NCBI GenBank assembly: GCA_031548875.1
Contig: JAVBQQ010000042.1
Location: 1 to 20,837, forward strand
Source: JAAYCI01 sp031548875
GTDB taxonomy: Bacteria; Bacillota; Clostridia; Oscillospirales; Ruminococcaceae
Reading direction: 5' to 3'
DNA length: 20,837 nucleotides
The notes beneath the pieces were generated by a model, which was not told the origin of the DNA, searched no databases, and was given only the letters and a program-made list of their open reading frames with translations. Below are positions 1 to 8,015 of the stretch, piece after piece. The translations under genes and the position numbers were made by a program. Position 1 is the stretch's first letter, and every line of letters starts with the position of its first letter.

Positions 1-60
1 TGAGATGTGCATCAAAAAGCAGGCAAGCATATGCTTGCCTGCTTTTTGATGCACATCTCA
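1..60. repeat. Perfect 60-bp palindrome, also a possible bidirectional terminator
   Basis: Bases 1-30 are the exact reverse complement of bases 31-60, with no spacer. The core is a GC-rich stem (GCAGGCAAGC/GCTTGCCTGC) flanked by A5 on the left and T5 on the right, which is the form of a rho-independent terminator working in both directions. The complementarity continues for a further 13 bp outside the A/T tracts. The right arm overlaps the stop codon of the minus-strand VOC gene (58-60), so termination of that gene is a natural role. Because the palindrome begins at base 1, it may extend further left or mark a contig end or fold-back join. Confidence 0.85.
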
Positions 61-495
61 CATCGCATCCGCGGCACGCCCGTCGTCGTAGTCCAGCTGC
101 CACACCACGCCGAACCTGTCGGTCACCATACCGTACAGCCCGCTGAAGAACGTCTCCTGCAATTCCATCTCCACAGTGCCGCCCTCTTTCAGTGCCTCGA
201 ACATCGCGCGCACCTCGTCCCGGCTGGTGCTGGACACCACCGGGCTGACATTGGTACCCACCACAAAGCCTTCCATACCGGGGGGCACGTCGCTGAACAT
301 CACGTTCGTGCCGCCAATGTCCAGGCTGGTATATAATATCCGGTCCTTTGCGTCCCCCGGCAGCGGGAAGTCCGGCTGCTCGGGCGCTTCGCCATAGGTC
401 ATCATCTGGGGTACCGGGCGGCCAAACGCCTGCGCGTAAAAAGCCACAGCCTCCCGGCAGCTGCCATCAAAATTGATAAAAATGCTGAACGCCAT
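58..495 (-). CDS. VOC family (PhnB/glyoxalase-like) protein
   Basis: This 145-residue protein begins MAFSIFINFDGSCREAVAFY, which closely matches the start of PhnB-like (DUF1338-unrelated, '3-demethylubiquinone-9 3-methyltransferase'-type) members of the vicinal oxygen chelate superfamily. Two beta-alpha-beta-beta-beta units are discernible: residues 1-60, and about 70-135 ending in the typical DRFGVVWQLDY motif. The length is normal for the family. The start is supported by a GGAGGG ribosome binding site about 8 bp upstream and a sigma70-like promoter behind it. Most PhnB-like proteins have no assigned reaction, and the metal ligands are not obvious here, so no substrate is proposed. The gene is monocistronic, and its stop codon lies inside the palindrome at the window edge. 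Confidence 0.85.
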   Translation of the reverse strand: MAFSIFINFDGSCREAVAFYAQAFGRPVPQMMTYGEAPEQPDFPLPGDAKDRILYTSLDIGGTNVMFSDVPPGMEGFVVGTNVSPVVSSTSRDEVRAMFEALKEGGTVEMELQETFFSGLYGMVTDRFGVVWQLDYDDGRAADAM

Positions 496-534
496 CGTTT
501 TGCCCTCCTACAAATCAGTTCTTCAAGCCCGCCC

Positions 535-563
535 AGTATAGCACACGGCCTGCGCGAAAGCAA
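535..563 (-). promoter_or_regulatory. Sigma70-type promoter for the VOC gene
   Basis: On the minus strand a -35 element TTGCTT (558-563) is followed by a 17-bp spacer and a -10 element TATACT (535-540). It lies about 40 bp upstream of the VOC start codon, in the 89-bp gap after the regulator gene. This is sequence match only. Confidence 0.55.
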
Positions 564-584
564 TCCAAGCGCGTCGACACCCCT

Positions 585-2177
585 TTACTGCTTCTGGTAT
601 CCGGCCGCGTCCGGTTCCTCTCGCACGGGCAGCTGCTCGTTCAGCTCCATCGCACAGATGGACAGCAGGATGTGGAACAAGAGCGCGCCGTCGTGCAGGT
701 CGATACCGGTCAGGTCCACGATCTGCTTCAACCTGTAGTACAGCGAATTGCGGTGCAAAAACAGCATATCCGCCGCCTTAGACGTATCCCCCAGGCAGAG
801 GATGTACGCCTTTAGTGTAGCGATAAAGTTTGTATTTTTTTCCCTGTCGTGGGCGTGCAGCGTGCGGGCCGCCGGATGGCAGATGGCCTCCCGGCGCTGC
901 TTGTCCCCCATGCGGTGCAGCACGTCGTATTCCACGATGTCCGCATACCGGTAGATCGCCTCGGCCGAGAAGGGCCCCATGCCGGGGCCCAGCTTGGTGG
1001 CCGCCAGCGCCTGGTTGTAGTACAGGGGCATCTGGCGCGGGTTTTCAAACCCCATCGATACGCCCACCGACACTTCATATTCCCGCAGGTAGAACCGGAT
1101 GCGCTGCAAGAGTTGGCCCGTGCCCTCCTGTGAGGGGCGGCCGTTCACCACCAAGATGATATTGGCGCCGTCTGCCACGGCAAAGCTTCCCTTTGCAAGG
1201 TTGGACACCAGTAGCTCCATGATGCGCGGCAGCAGGAATGGGTTGTGCAGCACGGCGATATTGGTGGTCACGTACACGATATAGTACTCCCCCACCGCCA
1301 GGCCCAGCTGGGTGAACGCCGCGCTCACCAGCTCCGGGTCGCGGATGTTGCCGTTCAAAACACCCAGGTATAAATCGTTGTTCAGCCCCTTCTGGCGCGA
1401 AAGCGGCATGCTGGACTCCCGGCTTAGCGCCAGCGACATCAGCTCGGTCAGCGATTCAAATACGTCAATCGACCCGCTGGTGAACGGCGTTTCCACCTCC
1501 AGGCAGGAAAAGAAGCCCACGATTTCACCATCCACCTTGATGGTGCTGTACAGCGTGCGGTGGGAGAGGAAATCAAACTTGTGTATGATGGGTTTTGGCG
1601 ATATAGCGCTTGATTCCACCGCCACGCTGCTGTTCAGCATGGCATAGATGTACTCGGCCGAGTGGTGGCCGCTCTGCTGCATGTAGATGTACTCGCCGTC
1701 CATAAAACCGCCGTCCGGGTAGTCTTTCAGGCGCGCAAGCGTGCGGTAGCTGCTGTCGTCGATAAAAAACGGGTTGCACAACATGGGGTAGCATTTTTCC
1801 AGGATCGCCTCCATGCTTTCGCCGCCGGCAATGGCTTCGTAGATAGCACGGTACCACTCGTCATAGGTAAAAAAGCACTCGCTCAACAGGTTGAACAGGA
1901 GACGCGCGTCGCACTGCACATACATCAGGCAGACGTCCCGAGGCAACTCGTGCGGTTCGGGCCCGGCGTCCACCACCGGCGCAACCACACTAAATCCCTT
2001 TGCAACCGCCCCCAGCGCCTTGCGCCCGGACAGCAGGTACAGGCAGTCCGGCTGGGGCGTCCCGTCCGGCAGATACAGGCGCACATCCTTGAAGTGGACC
2101 TTGGAGTCGCCAAACAGCGTTACTTTTTTTTCCGCCTTGACCAGATAATCCTGTAGTATAGCCGGTGTAATATACAT
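585..2177 (-). CDS. PucR/CdaR-type transcriptional regulator
   Basis: The 530-residue protein carries a PucR-type helix-turn-helix at its C terminus (about residues 425-500). Its signature is a GDTSKAADMLFLHRNSLYYR segment followed by RLKQIVDLTGIDL. Upstream of this is a CdaR/GGDEF-like region (about 290-410), and the N-terminal half is probably the sensory part. I chose MYITPAILQDYL at 2177 as the start: it has an AAGGATG ribosome binding site 4-8 bp upstream, whereas the longer open frame to 2306 adds unconserved-looking sequence crossing the divergent regulatory region. PucR/CdaR proteins usually sense small catabolic substrates and activate adjacent genes. Its divergent position suggests that it controls the molybdoenzyme operon and possibly itself. 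The inducer cannot be read from the sequence. Confidence 0.85.
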   Translation of the reverse strand: MYITPAILQDYLVKAEKKVTLFGDSKVHFKDVRLYLPDGTPQPDCLYLLSGRKALGAVAKGFSVVAPVVDAGPEPHELPRDVCLMYVQCDARLLFNLLSECFFTYDEWYRAIYEAIAGGESMEAILEKCYPMLCNPFFIDDSSYRTLARLKDYPDGGFMDGEYIYMQQSGHHSAEYIYAMLNSSVAVESSAISPKPIIHKFDFLSHRTLYSTIKVDGEIVGFFSCLEVETPFTSGSIDVFESLTELMSLALSRESSMPLSRQKGLNNDLYLGVLNGNIRDPELVSAAFTQLGLAVGEYYIVYVTTNIAVLHNPFLLPRIMELLVSNLAKGSFAVADGANIILVVNGRPSQEGTGQLLQRIRFYLREYEVSVGVSMGFENPRQMPLYYNQALAATKLGPGMGPFSAEAIYRYADIVEYDVLHRMGDKQRREAICHPAARTLHAHDREKNTNFIATLKAYILCLGDTSKAADMLFLHRNSLYYRLKQIVDLTGIDLHDGALLFHILLSICAMELNEQLPVREEPDAAGYQKQ

Positions 2178-2189
2178 ACTATCATCCTT

Positions 2190-2205
2190 TTGTGAAATAT
2201 CACAA
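2190..2205. promoter_or_regulatory. Putative operator, copy 1 (regulator-proximal)
   Basis: The 16-bp inverted repeat TTGTGAAATATCACAA has 6-bp arms and a 4-bp centre. It sits about 13 bp upstream of the regulator start codon, next to that gene's ribosome binding site, where it could mediate autorepression. The spacing differs from CRP (TGTGA-N6-TCACA) and FNR (TTGAT-N4-ATCAA) sites. Confidence 0.5.
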
Positions 2206-2435
2206 TTGCCAAAAAAATCTTTGTGACATTGCGCATTGAAGCCCGCCCGCAGTTCCATTACTATAGTAGAAGAGCCACCTGTACGCGGCGGTTCCCAACA
2301 CGGCATGCTTTATGGAAAGTATATCATAATGCTGAAAAATTGGGAATCCCCTGTTTTGTGGTGGGGAACAAGGTTTCAGTGCGCCCTGGCGTGTTAATTA
2401 AATAACGACAGGTCTTTGGTTCTCCGGGCACGAAC

Positions 2436-2449
2436 TGTAAAATTTCACA
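2436..2449. promoter_or_regulatory. Putative operator, copy 2 (operon-proximal)
   Basis: TGTAAAATTTCACA matches copy 1 at 12 of 14 positions, and both copies are followed by ATT. It lies 43 bp upstream of the molybdoenzyme start codon and overlaps the candidate TAAAAT -10 hexamer. Recurrence of the same motif on both sides of the divergent region suggests a shared regulator, most simply the adjacent PucR-type protein. Confidence 0.45.
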
Positions 2450-2492
2450 ATTCAACCACCGCCAAATACCTGCGAGGAGGAGAACAATTGCT

Positions 2493-5400
2493 ATGCAAAT
2501 TCCAAAGCCCCCCAACCCGATGAAACTTGTGGACAAGGTGATGTTCGGCGGCACTGTTTTCGCGCTGGACAAGGTCCTGAACGTGCTGGCAAGCACCATG
2601 CCGGAGTTCAAGGCCGAGCTTTCCAAGAAAAACCTCAAGGTGCAGATGTGCCTGCGCGACGGCTCGTTTGGCCGGATGCTCACCTTCAAAAACGGCACTG
2701 TCCGCGGAAAAACCGGCATCTACCCCGGCGCGGATGTCACCATGCAGTTCGAGGACTGGGAGTGGGCCCGCAAGCTCACGGCCATCATTCGCGACCAAAA
2801 GGCCTTTGTGAACGCGGCCAAAAACCAGAACATTGTGCTGATGGGCGACGACTCTGACTCGGACTGGTTCTCCTCCCTGCTGCTCAAGGTGTTCGCCTCA
2901 CCCGTCTTGTACGGCGGCGCCTACGGCACCCCCATGCCCAATGGCGAAGTGCGTTATGTGAACGGCTCTAACGGCGGGCCGGTGTTCGTGTACGTAAAGG
3001 ATGGCCGCATCGTGCGCATCACCCCCATCGATTTTGACAAGGACGACGCCGACCCCTGGGTCATCGAGGCCAAGGGCAAGAAGTTCTCGCCCCCCAAGCG
3101 CAGCACCATCTCGCCCCACACGATGGCCGCCAAAAGTCTCATCTATTCACCCGACCGCATCCTCTACCCCATGAAGCGGGTGGACTTTGACCCCGACGGC
3201 GAGCGCAACTACGAGACCCGTGGCGTCTCCGGCTACGAGCGCATCAGCTGGGAAGAAGCCTACGACCTCGTGGCAAAAGAGATCATACGCGTACGGCAGA
3301 CGTACGGTCCCGGTTCCGTGTTCCACACCTCGGGCAGCCACCACACCTGGGGCAACGTGGGCTATTACACAAGCTGCACCCGCCGCTTCTTCAACTGCAT
3401 CGGCGCCACATTGGACGCCCGTAACCCGGACAGCTGGGAGGGCTTTGCCTGGGGCGCCGTGCACCACTACGGCGGCAGCGCCCGCAACGGCGGCGCCGAG
3501 TACTACAACACCGTGGAAGACTGCCTGCAAAATGCCGAGCAGATCATCTTCTGGTCGGCCGACCCAGAGGCCACCAGCGGCGTGTACGGCGCGCACGAGG
3601 GTACCATCCGCCGCAGCTGGATGGAGAAGGCCGGCATCGAGTGCGTGCACATCGACCCCTTCTACAACTGCAGCGCTTCGGTGTGGGGCGGCAAGTGGAT
3701 CTGCCCAAAACCCGGCACCGACACCGCCATGGCCCTGGCCATCGCCTATACCTGGATGAAGGATGGAACCTACGACAAGGACTTTGTGGCAAACCGCACG
3801 TTAGGCTTCGACGCATGGAAGGCCTACGTGATGGGCGACGAGGACGGCATTCCCAAAACTGCCCAGTGGCAGGAGAAGGAGACCGGCATCCCCGCCCGTG
3901 TGGTGACGGCCCTTGCCAAAAAATGGGCCGCCAAGCGCACCTATCTTGCCGCCGGCGCCCTGCATTCGTTCGGTGGTGCCGGGCGCGCCGCCTATGCCAC
4001 CGAATGGGCCAGCGCCATGGTCTGTCTCATTGCCATGCAGGGCTGGGGCAAGCCGGGTGTCAACTTTGGCTGCCTGCAGCACGGTACCCCGTTGGACACA
4101 CACTTCTGGTTCCCCGGCTATGCCGAGGGCGGCATGTCCGGCGACTATGTGGCCACCGGCGCCGGTGTGCAGGTGTACAACCGCATGCCCCAATCACCCA
4201 GCGTGAACTCCAACACACAGGCCATCCCGCGCGTGCGCATCCCCGAGGCCATCATGGACCGGCAAACAGAGGCCCACATCGCGGGCGTCTACTCGCAGAA
4301 CTCCCAGTTCCCCACGATGAAGTACCCCCTGCCCGGCCACAACCCTGTTAAGATGTATTACAAGTTCGGCGGCTCACACATCGGCACCCAGCCGGGCAGC
4401 AACCGCTTTGTGAACATGTACCGCTGCGATAGCTTGGAGTTCGTGGTCAACCAGTCCATCTGGATGGAGGGCGAGGCCCGCTTCGCAGACGTCATCCTGC
4501 CCGCCTGCACGAACTTCGAACGCTGGGACATCGGCGAGTCCGCCAACTGCGGCGGCTACATCGAAAAAGCATACCTGCAGAACAACCATCGCGTCATTCA
4601 CATCCAGCACAAGTGCATCGAGCCGCTGGGCGAGAGCAAGCCGGACTTCGAGATCTTCTCCGAACTGGCCAACCGCTTGGGCCTCGGCCAGGTGTTCAAC
4701 GAGGGCAATACGGACTACGACTGGGTGAAGCGCGTGTTCGAATCCAGCGACCTGCCCAGCCGCATCGGCTGGATGGATTTCCTGCAGAAGGGCTACTACG
4801 TAGTGCCCCCGCTGCCCGAAAACCGCCGCGACCCGGTGGCCTACCGCTGGTTCTACGATTCCGAGAAGAAGGACACCCCTGAACTGACCCCCCTGCCCAG
4901 CGAGTACTACGGCCGCTACGGCGAGGGCCTGCAGACGCAGTCCGGCCTGTTCGAATTCGAGAGCCTGTCGCTCAAGCGCTTTGCGCCCGACGACGACGAG
5001 CGCCCGCCCGTGCCCAAGTACATCCCCTCCTGGGAGGGGCCTCAGAGCAAACTGGCCAAAAAATACCCGCTGCAGCTCATCTCCACCCACCCGCGCTACT
5101 CCTTCCACACCATGCAGGACGGCAAGCAGGGCTTTATGAACGAGGTGGAGGAGCACCGCATCCGCGTCGATGGCTTCGATTACTGGATCTGCCGCATGAA
5201 CCCGAAGGACGCCGAGAAACGCGGCCTGAAGTCCCACGACATCGTGATGCTTCAGAACGACCGCGGCGCCGTGCTGTGCGCGCTGGAGATCACCGGGCGC
5301 CTGCCCGAAGGCGTCGTCCACTCGCACGAATCCTGCGCAGACTACCGCCCCGTGGGCGAGCCGGGCAAATCGGCCGACCGCAACGGCTGCATCAACCTGC

Positions 5401-5501
5401 TCACCCCCAGCCGTATGGTGAGCAAACACGCCCACGGCATCGCACCCAACTCCTGCCTTGTGGAAGTGACCAGGTGGAACGAGAAGGACTCTGTGGTGTG
5501 A
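2493..5501 (+). CDS. Pyrogallol transhydroxylase-like molybdopterin oxidoreductase, alpha subunit, with N-terminal SCP2-like domain
   Basis: A DMSO-reductase-family (bis-MGD) catalytic subunit of 1002 residues. From about residue 147 onward it aligns, as I recall that sequence, with the alpha subunit of Pelobacter acidigallici pyrogallol-phloroglucinol transhydroxylase (875 residues), at a nearly constant offset of 139. Active-site residues of that enzyme are present: His283 (His144), Tyr291 (Tyr152), Asp313-Ser314-Trp315 (Asp174, Mo ligand Ser175, Trp176) and Tyr543 (Tyr404). As in that enzyme, there is no N-terminal [4Fe-4S] motif. No Tat or Sec signal is present, so the protein is cytoplasmic. 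Residues 1-140 are an added SCP2-like domain absent from the transhydroxylase. The start has a GGAGGAG site about 10 bp upstream. The reaction could be hydroxyl transfer, reductive dehydroxylation (gut catechol dehydroxylases are relatives) or another aromatic reaction; sequence alone does not decide. Confidence 0.9.
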   Translation: MQIPKPPNPMKLVDKVMFGGTVFALDKVLNVLASTMPEFKAELSKKNLKVQMCLRDGSFGRMLTFKNGTVRGKTGIYPGADVTMQFEDWEWARKLTAIIRDQKAFVNAAKNQNIVLMGDDSDSDWFSSLLLKVFASPVLYGGAYGTPMPNGEVRYVNGSNGGPVFVYVKDGRIVRITPIDFDKDDADPWVIEAKGKKFSPPKRSTISPHTMAAKSLIYSPDRILYPMKRVDFDPDGERNYETRGVSGYERISWEEAYDLVAKEIIRVRQTYGPGSVFHTSGSHHTWGNVGYYTSCTRRFFNCIGATLDARNPDSWEGFAWGAVHHYGGSARNGGAEYYNTVEDCLQNAEQIIFWSADPEATSGVYGAHEGTIRRSWMEKAGIECVHIDPFYNCSASVWGGKWICPKPGTDTAMALAIAYTWMKDGTYDKDFVANRTLGFDAWKAYVMGDEDGIPKTAQWQEKETGIPARVVTALAKKWAAKRTYLAAGALHSFGGAGRAAYATEWASAMVCLIAMQGWGKPGVNFGCLQHGTPLDTHFWFPGYAEGGMSGDYVATGAGVQVYNRMPQSPSVNSNTQAIPRVRIPEAIMDRQTEAHIAGVYSQNSQFPTMKYPLPGHNPVKMYYKFGGSHIGTQPGSNRFVNMYRCDSLEFVVNQSIWMEGEARFADVILPACTNFERWDIGESANCGGYIEKAYLQNNHRVIHIQHKCIEPLGESKPDFEIFSELANRLGLGQVFNEGNTDYDWVKRVFESSDLPSRIGWMDFLQKGYYVVPPLPENRRDPVAYRWFYDSEKKDTPELTPLPSEYYGRYGEGLQTQSGLFEFESLSLKRFAPDDDERPPVPKYIPSWEGPQSKLAKKYPLQLISTHPRYSFHTMQDGKQGFMNEVEEHRIRVDGFDYWICRMNPKDAEKRGLKSHDIVMLQNDRGAVLCALEITGRLPEGVVHSHESCADYRPVGEPGKSADRNGCINLLTPSRMVSKHAHGIAPNSCLVEVTRWNEKDSVV

Positions 5502-5556
5502 AGGTGAGCGCTTGTCCCGCCCGCACACAACAGGCAGAAAGGATGATGATTCAACT

Positions 5557-6399
5557 ATGAAGCGTTGGCATATGGTGTTCGACGTAAAAAAATGTGTCGG
5601 CTGCTACACCTGCATGCTCTCCTGCAAGGACGAGCACGTGGGCAACCAGTGGCTGCCGTATACTGATAAACAGGCCAAGAAGGATCAGAAATGGATCGTA
5701 GTGGAGCGCAAGGAGCGTGGTGTGATGCCGCGCGTGAGCCTTGCCTACCGGCCCGCCCTGTGCAACCACTGCGACGAGCCCCCCTGCGCCAAGGCCGCCC
5801 CCGGCTGCGTGACCAAGCGGGACGACGGCATCGTGCTGCTGAAGGCGAACAAAGCCCGCGGCAACAAGGAGCTGGTGGACGCCTGCCCCTACGGCGCCAT
5901 CAGCTGGAACGAGGAGGTGGGCGCCGCGCAGAAATGCACCTTCTGCGCCCATCTCATCGACGACGGTTGGAAGGAGCCCCGCTGCGTGCAGTCCTGCCCG
6001 CTGCGTGCTCTCAAGGCCATCAAGATGGAGGACGCGGAGTTCGAGAAGCTGGCGGCCAAGAAGGGCCTTGTCAGCCTGGTGCCGTCGGGCGTAGGCCCGC
6101 GCGTATGGTACAAGAACCTGCACCGCTTCAACAGCTGCATGATCGCCGGCGAGATCGTCTACAAGGAAAAGGACGGCGAGGAGGCCTGCGCCGGCGGCGT
6201 GGAGGTGCTGCTTAAAAAGGGCGGCGAGGTCGTGGACCGCACCACCACCAGCGACTTTGGCGAGTTCTATTTCGACAAGATCACGCCGGACAGCGGCCAG
6301 TATGAACTTACCGCCGAGCTGCCCGGCCGGGGCAAAATCGCCACCACGGTCGAGATGGGCCCCGACAGCGTGGACACCGGCGTGCTCTACCCCGCATGA
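5557..6399 (+). CDS. Transhydroxylase-like beta subunit: three-cluster ferredoxin with transthyretin-like C-terminal domain
   Basis: The 280-residue partner of the molybdoenzyme is close in length to the 274-residue beta subunit of pyrogallol transhydroxylase. Residues 1-190 form a DmsB/NrfC-type ferredoxin with cysteine groups starting at Cys13 (CVGCYTCMLSC), then CNHCDEPPC, then CTFCAHL with CVQSCPL, fitting three [4Fe-4S] clusters. Residues about 195-280 form a carboxypeptidase-regulatory/transthyretin-like beta domain, which the transhydroxylase beta subunit also has. I chose ATG 5557 (MKRWHMVFDVKKC) because an AAAGGATG site lies upstream and the first cluster then sits at the usual position; an upstream TTG at 5512 is in frame but unlikely. 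Its stop overlaps the next start (ATGA). It probably relays electrons between the molybdenum site and the Hdr/Flx components. Confidence 0.9.
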   Translation: MKRWHMVFDVKKCVGCYTCMLSCKDEHVGNQWLPYTDKQAKKDQKWIVVERKERGVMPRVSLAYRPALCNHCDEPPCAKAAPGCVTKRDDGIVLLKANKARGNKELVDACPYGAISWNEEVGAAQKCTFCAHLIDDGWKEPRCVQSCPLRALKAIKMEDAEFEKLAAKKGLVSLVPSGVGPRVWYKNLHRFNSCMIAGEIVYKEKDGEEACAGGVEVLLKKGGEVVDRTTTSDFGEFYFDKITPDSGQYELTAELPGRGKIATTVEMGPDSVDTGVLYPA

Positions 6400-8012
6400 C
6401 CGCCCGCGAACAGACGGCGGAACTGCTGTGCGAGGGGTTTGCGCTGCTGCAAAAGTACGGCCTGTACAAAGCCCCCAGAGACGCCCACACCGCTGTAGCA
6501 GGCCGCGTGCTGGACAAGCTGGCGGACGACCCCGGCGCCCCGGCCATCGCAGCCGCCTTCCAGGCGCTGGACGAGGCCAAGCGTTTGGTGAGTTTCCGGG
6601 GGGCCCTACAACCCACACGCATCATTTTGGGCGACTACTTCACCGGCCTGGCCGTGCAGCTGGTGCTGCCGCTGCGCAGCCCGCAGCTCGTGGATGAGAT
6701 CTGCCGGCGTCTGCAGGAGATGGGCCGCGCGGCAGGCGGCCCCCTGCGCGGCAGGGGAAACGCCCTCGGCGAACACATCGACGCCCTCTGCCAGGCATAC
6801 CTCGACGACAAGAGCGCCGGACGGCTCAAGCCGGTTGAAAGCGGGCAGGCTCTGCCCGCAGCGACAAAACCACGGGTCCCGCGCGGCGTTCTCACTGCGC
6901 CGCGGCCGTACCCGCTGGTGCAGGCGCTGGCCGGCCAACTGCCCGCTGATGCTTCTGGCGCCGCATCCACAGCCCTGGCGGCGATGGAGGCCGGTTTCGA
7001 GACCCGTTTTGGCGGCGCCGAGATTGGAAAAGGGACGCCGGATGTGACGACCCGCAGCATGGACGCCTGGATCTATTACGCCCTCATGGGGGGCGGCAAA
7101 CGGCTGCGGCCCCTGCTGCTGCACGCCTGCGCCGGCTTTGGCAAAACGCCCGCCGACCCCGCGCTCGCCGCCCGTCTCATGCAGGCCATCGAGCTGATCC
7201 ATGCGGCGTCGCTCGTGCACGACGACATCATCGACCACTCCGCCCTGCGCCACGGCCGGCCCACCATCAATGCAGAGAAGGGCGACGCCTTCGCCGCCCG
7301 CTGCGGGTTTGCCATGGTAGCCGAAGCGCTGCAGCTGCTGCGCGATGTGGACGACTACGACCTGCTGGCCTTGTTTGCCGGCATCCCGATGGACATGTGC
7401 ATGGGGGAACTTTTGCAGATCGACATCGAAGGCAGGCCGGCGCTGCAAAACCCCGAAGAATACTACGCCCGCATCGAGAAGAAGACGGCGGCGCTCATCG
7501 AGGGCAGCTGCCGGGCGGGCGGGATGCTCTGCCGGGGGGATACTGCCACCCTCGATGCCCTCTCCCGCTACGCCCATGCGCTGGGTATCCTCTTCCAGCT
7601 GCGGGACGACCTGCTGGACTACGACGCCCAACCGGGCGACGGCAAGCCGGTGGCGCAAGATATAGAGCGCGGCGTCTACTCGCTGCCGCTGCTGCACGCG
7701 CTGCAAACGCTGGACGAGAACACTTCACCCGGCGCGCACCTGCGGCAGGTGATGGCAAAGCCGCAGCGCACCGCGGCGGACGTTGCCTACCTGCTGAATG
7801 CCGCCCGCACTTCCGGCGGCATCGCCCGCACACAGCAGGCCATGGCGGACGAAGCTGTGGCCGCTGCACAGGCACTGGACGCATTGCCGCAGTGCCCTTC
7901 GCGGGACATCCTCTCCGGGTTGCTCTCTCTCTTCGCGGCCGAAGACCCCGCAGCGGTGCTGCCCGCCTACCTCACAAGCCCACAAACGAACCAAGCAAAG
8001 AAGGTTGTGTAA
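6396..8012 (+). CDS. Polyprenyl diphosphate synthase with HepS-like N-terminal extension
   Basis: The 538-residue protein has a class I polyprenyl synthase domain from about residue 200. The first Asp-rich motif is HDDIID (Asp276/277/280) followed by LRHGRPT, and the second is LRDDLLD (Asp404/405/408). GGGKRLRP lies near its start. It would condense isopentenyl diphosphate units into an all-trans polyprenyl chain. The first 190 residues are not part of a normal synthase. A GDYFTGLAVQLVLP segment at residues 79-92 resembles the GDY-containing region of the small regulatory subunit (HepS/component I) of two-component heptaprenyl diphosphate synthase, so this may be a one-chain HepS-HepT fusion (inference). 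The start overlaps the preceding stop (ATGA). With the MenA-like gene at 14641 it forms a tail-making and tail-attaching pair, as in the dmkA/dmkB genes of Listeria. Confidence 0.88.
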   Translation: MTAREQTAELLCEGFALLQKYGLYKAPRDAHTAVAGRVLDKLADDPGAPAIAAAFQALDEAKRLVSFRGALQPTRIILGDYFTGLAVQLVLPLRSPQLVDEICRRLQEMGRAAGGPLRGRGNALGEHIDALCQAYLDDKSAGRLKPVESGQALPAATKPRVPRGVLTAPRPYPLVQALAGQLPADASGAASTALAAMEAGFETRFGGAEIGKGTPDVTTRSMDAWIYYALMGGGKRLRPLLLHACAGFGKTPADPALAARLMQAIELIHAASLVHDDIIDHSALRHGRPTINAEKGDAFAARCGFAMVAEALQLLRDVDDYDLLALFAGIPMDMCMGELLQIDIEGRPALQNPEEYYARIEKKTAALIEGSCRAGGMLCRGDTATLDALSRYAHALGILFQLRDDLLDYDAQPGDGKPVAQDIERGVYSLPLLHALQTLDENTSPGAHLRQVMAKPQRTAADVAYLLNAARTSGGIARTQQAMADEAVAAAQALDALPQCPSRDILSGLLSLFAAEDPAAVLPAYLTSPQTNQAKKVV

Positions 8013-8015
8013 CAT

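Larger units (their letters stand above)
2178..2492. promoter_or_regulatory. Divergent regulatory region between regulator and molybdoenzyme operon
   Basis: This 315-bp AT-richer gap separates two divergent start codons. It holds two near-identical TGT(G/A)A-N4-TCACA sites, one beside each gene, a TTGTGA half-site at 2221-2226 and a 10-bp palindrome TACTATAGTA at 2259-2268. A TAAAAT hexamer at 2438-2443 could be the -10 of the operon, but its -35 match is poor. I see no convincing sigma70 promoter, as would be expected for an activator-dependent promoter. No gene is evident in it. Confidence 0.6.

Noticed and set aside
2190..2205. Site as a canonical CRP or FNR box
   Set aside because: Half-sites resemble CRP (TGTGA/TCACA) but the spacer is 4 rather than 6 bp, and the half-site sequence is not FNR (TTGAT). 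A locus-specific regulator fits better.
2493..2600. Tat signal peptide on the molybdoenzyme
   Set aside because: No twin-arginine motif or hydrophobic segment at the N terminus; the first 140 residues look like a soluble domain and the partners are cytoplasmic.
4374..5528. Long open frame (384 codons) on the minus strand inside the molybdoenzyme gene
   Set aside because: Composition is Val/Ala/His/Gly-rich with no family resemblance; it is antisense to a clearly conserved coding region and is a product of high GC third positions.
6606..7706. 366-codon minus-strand frame within the polyprenyl synthase gene
   Set aside because: It is the antisense shadow of a gene with intact Asp-rich motifs; no ribosome binding site or family signature.
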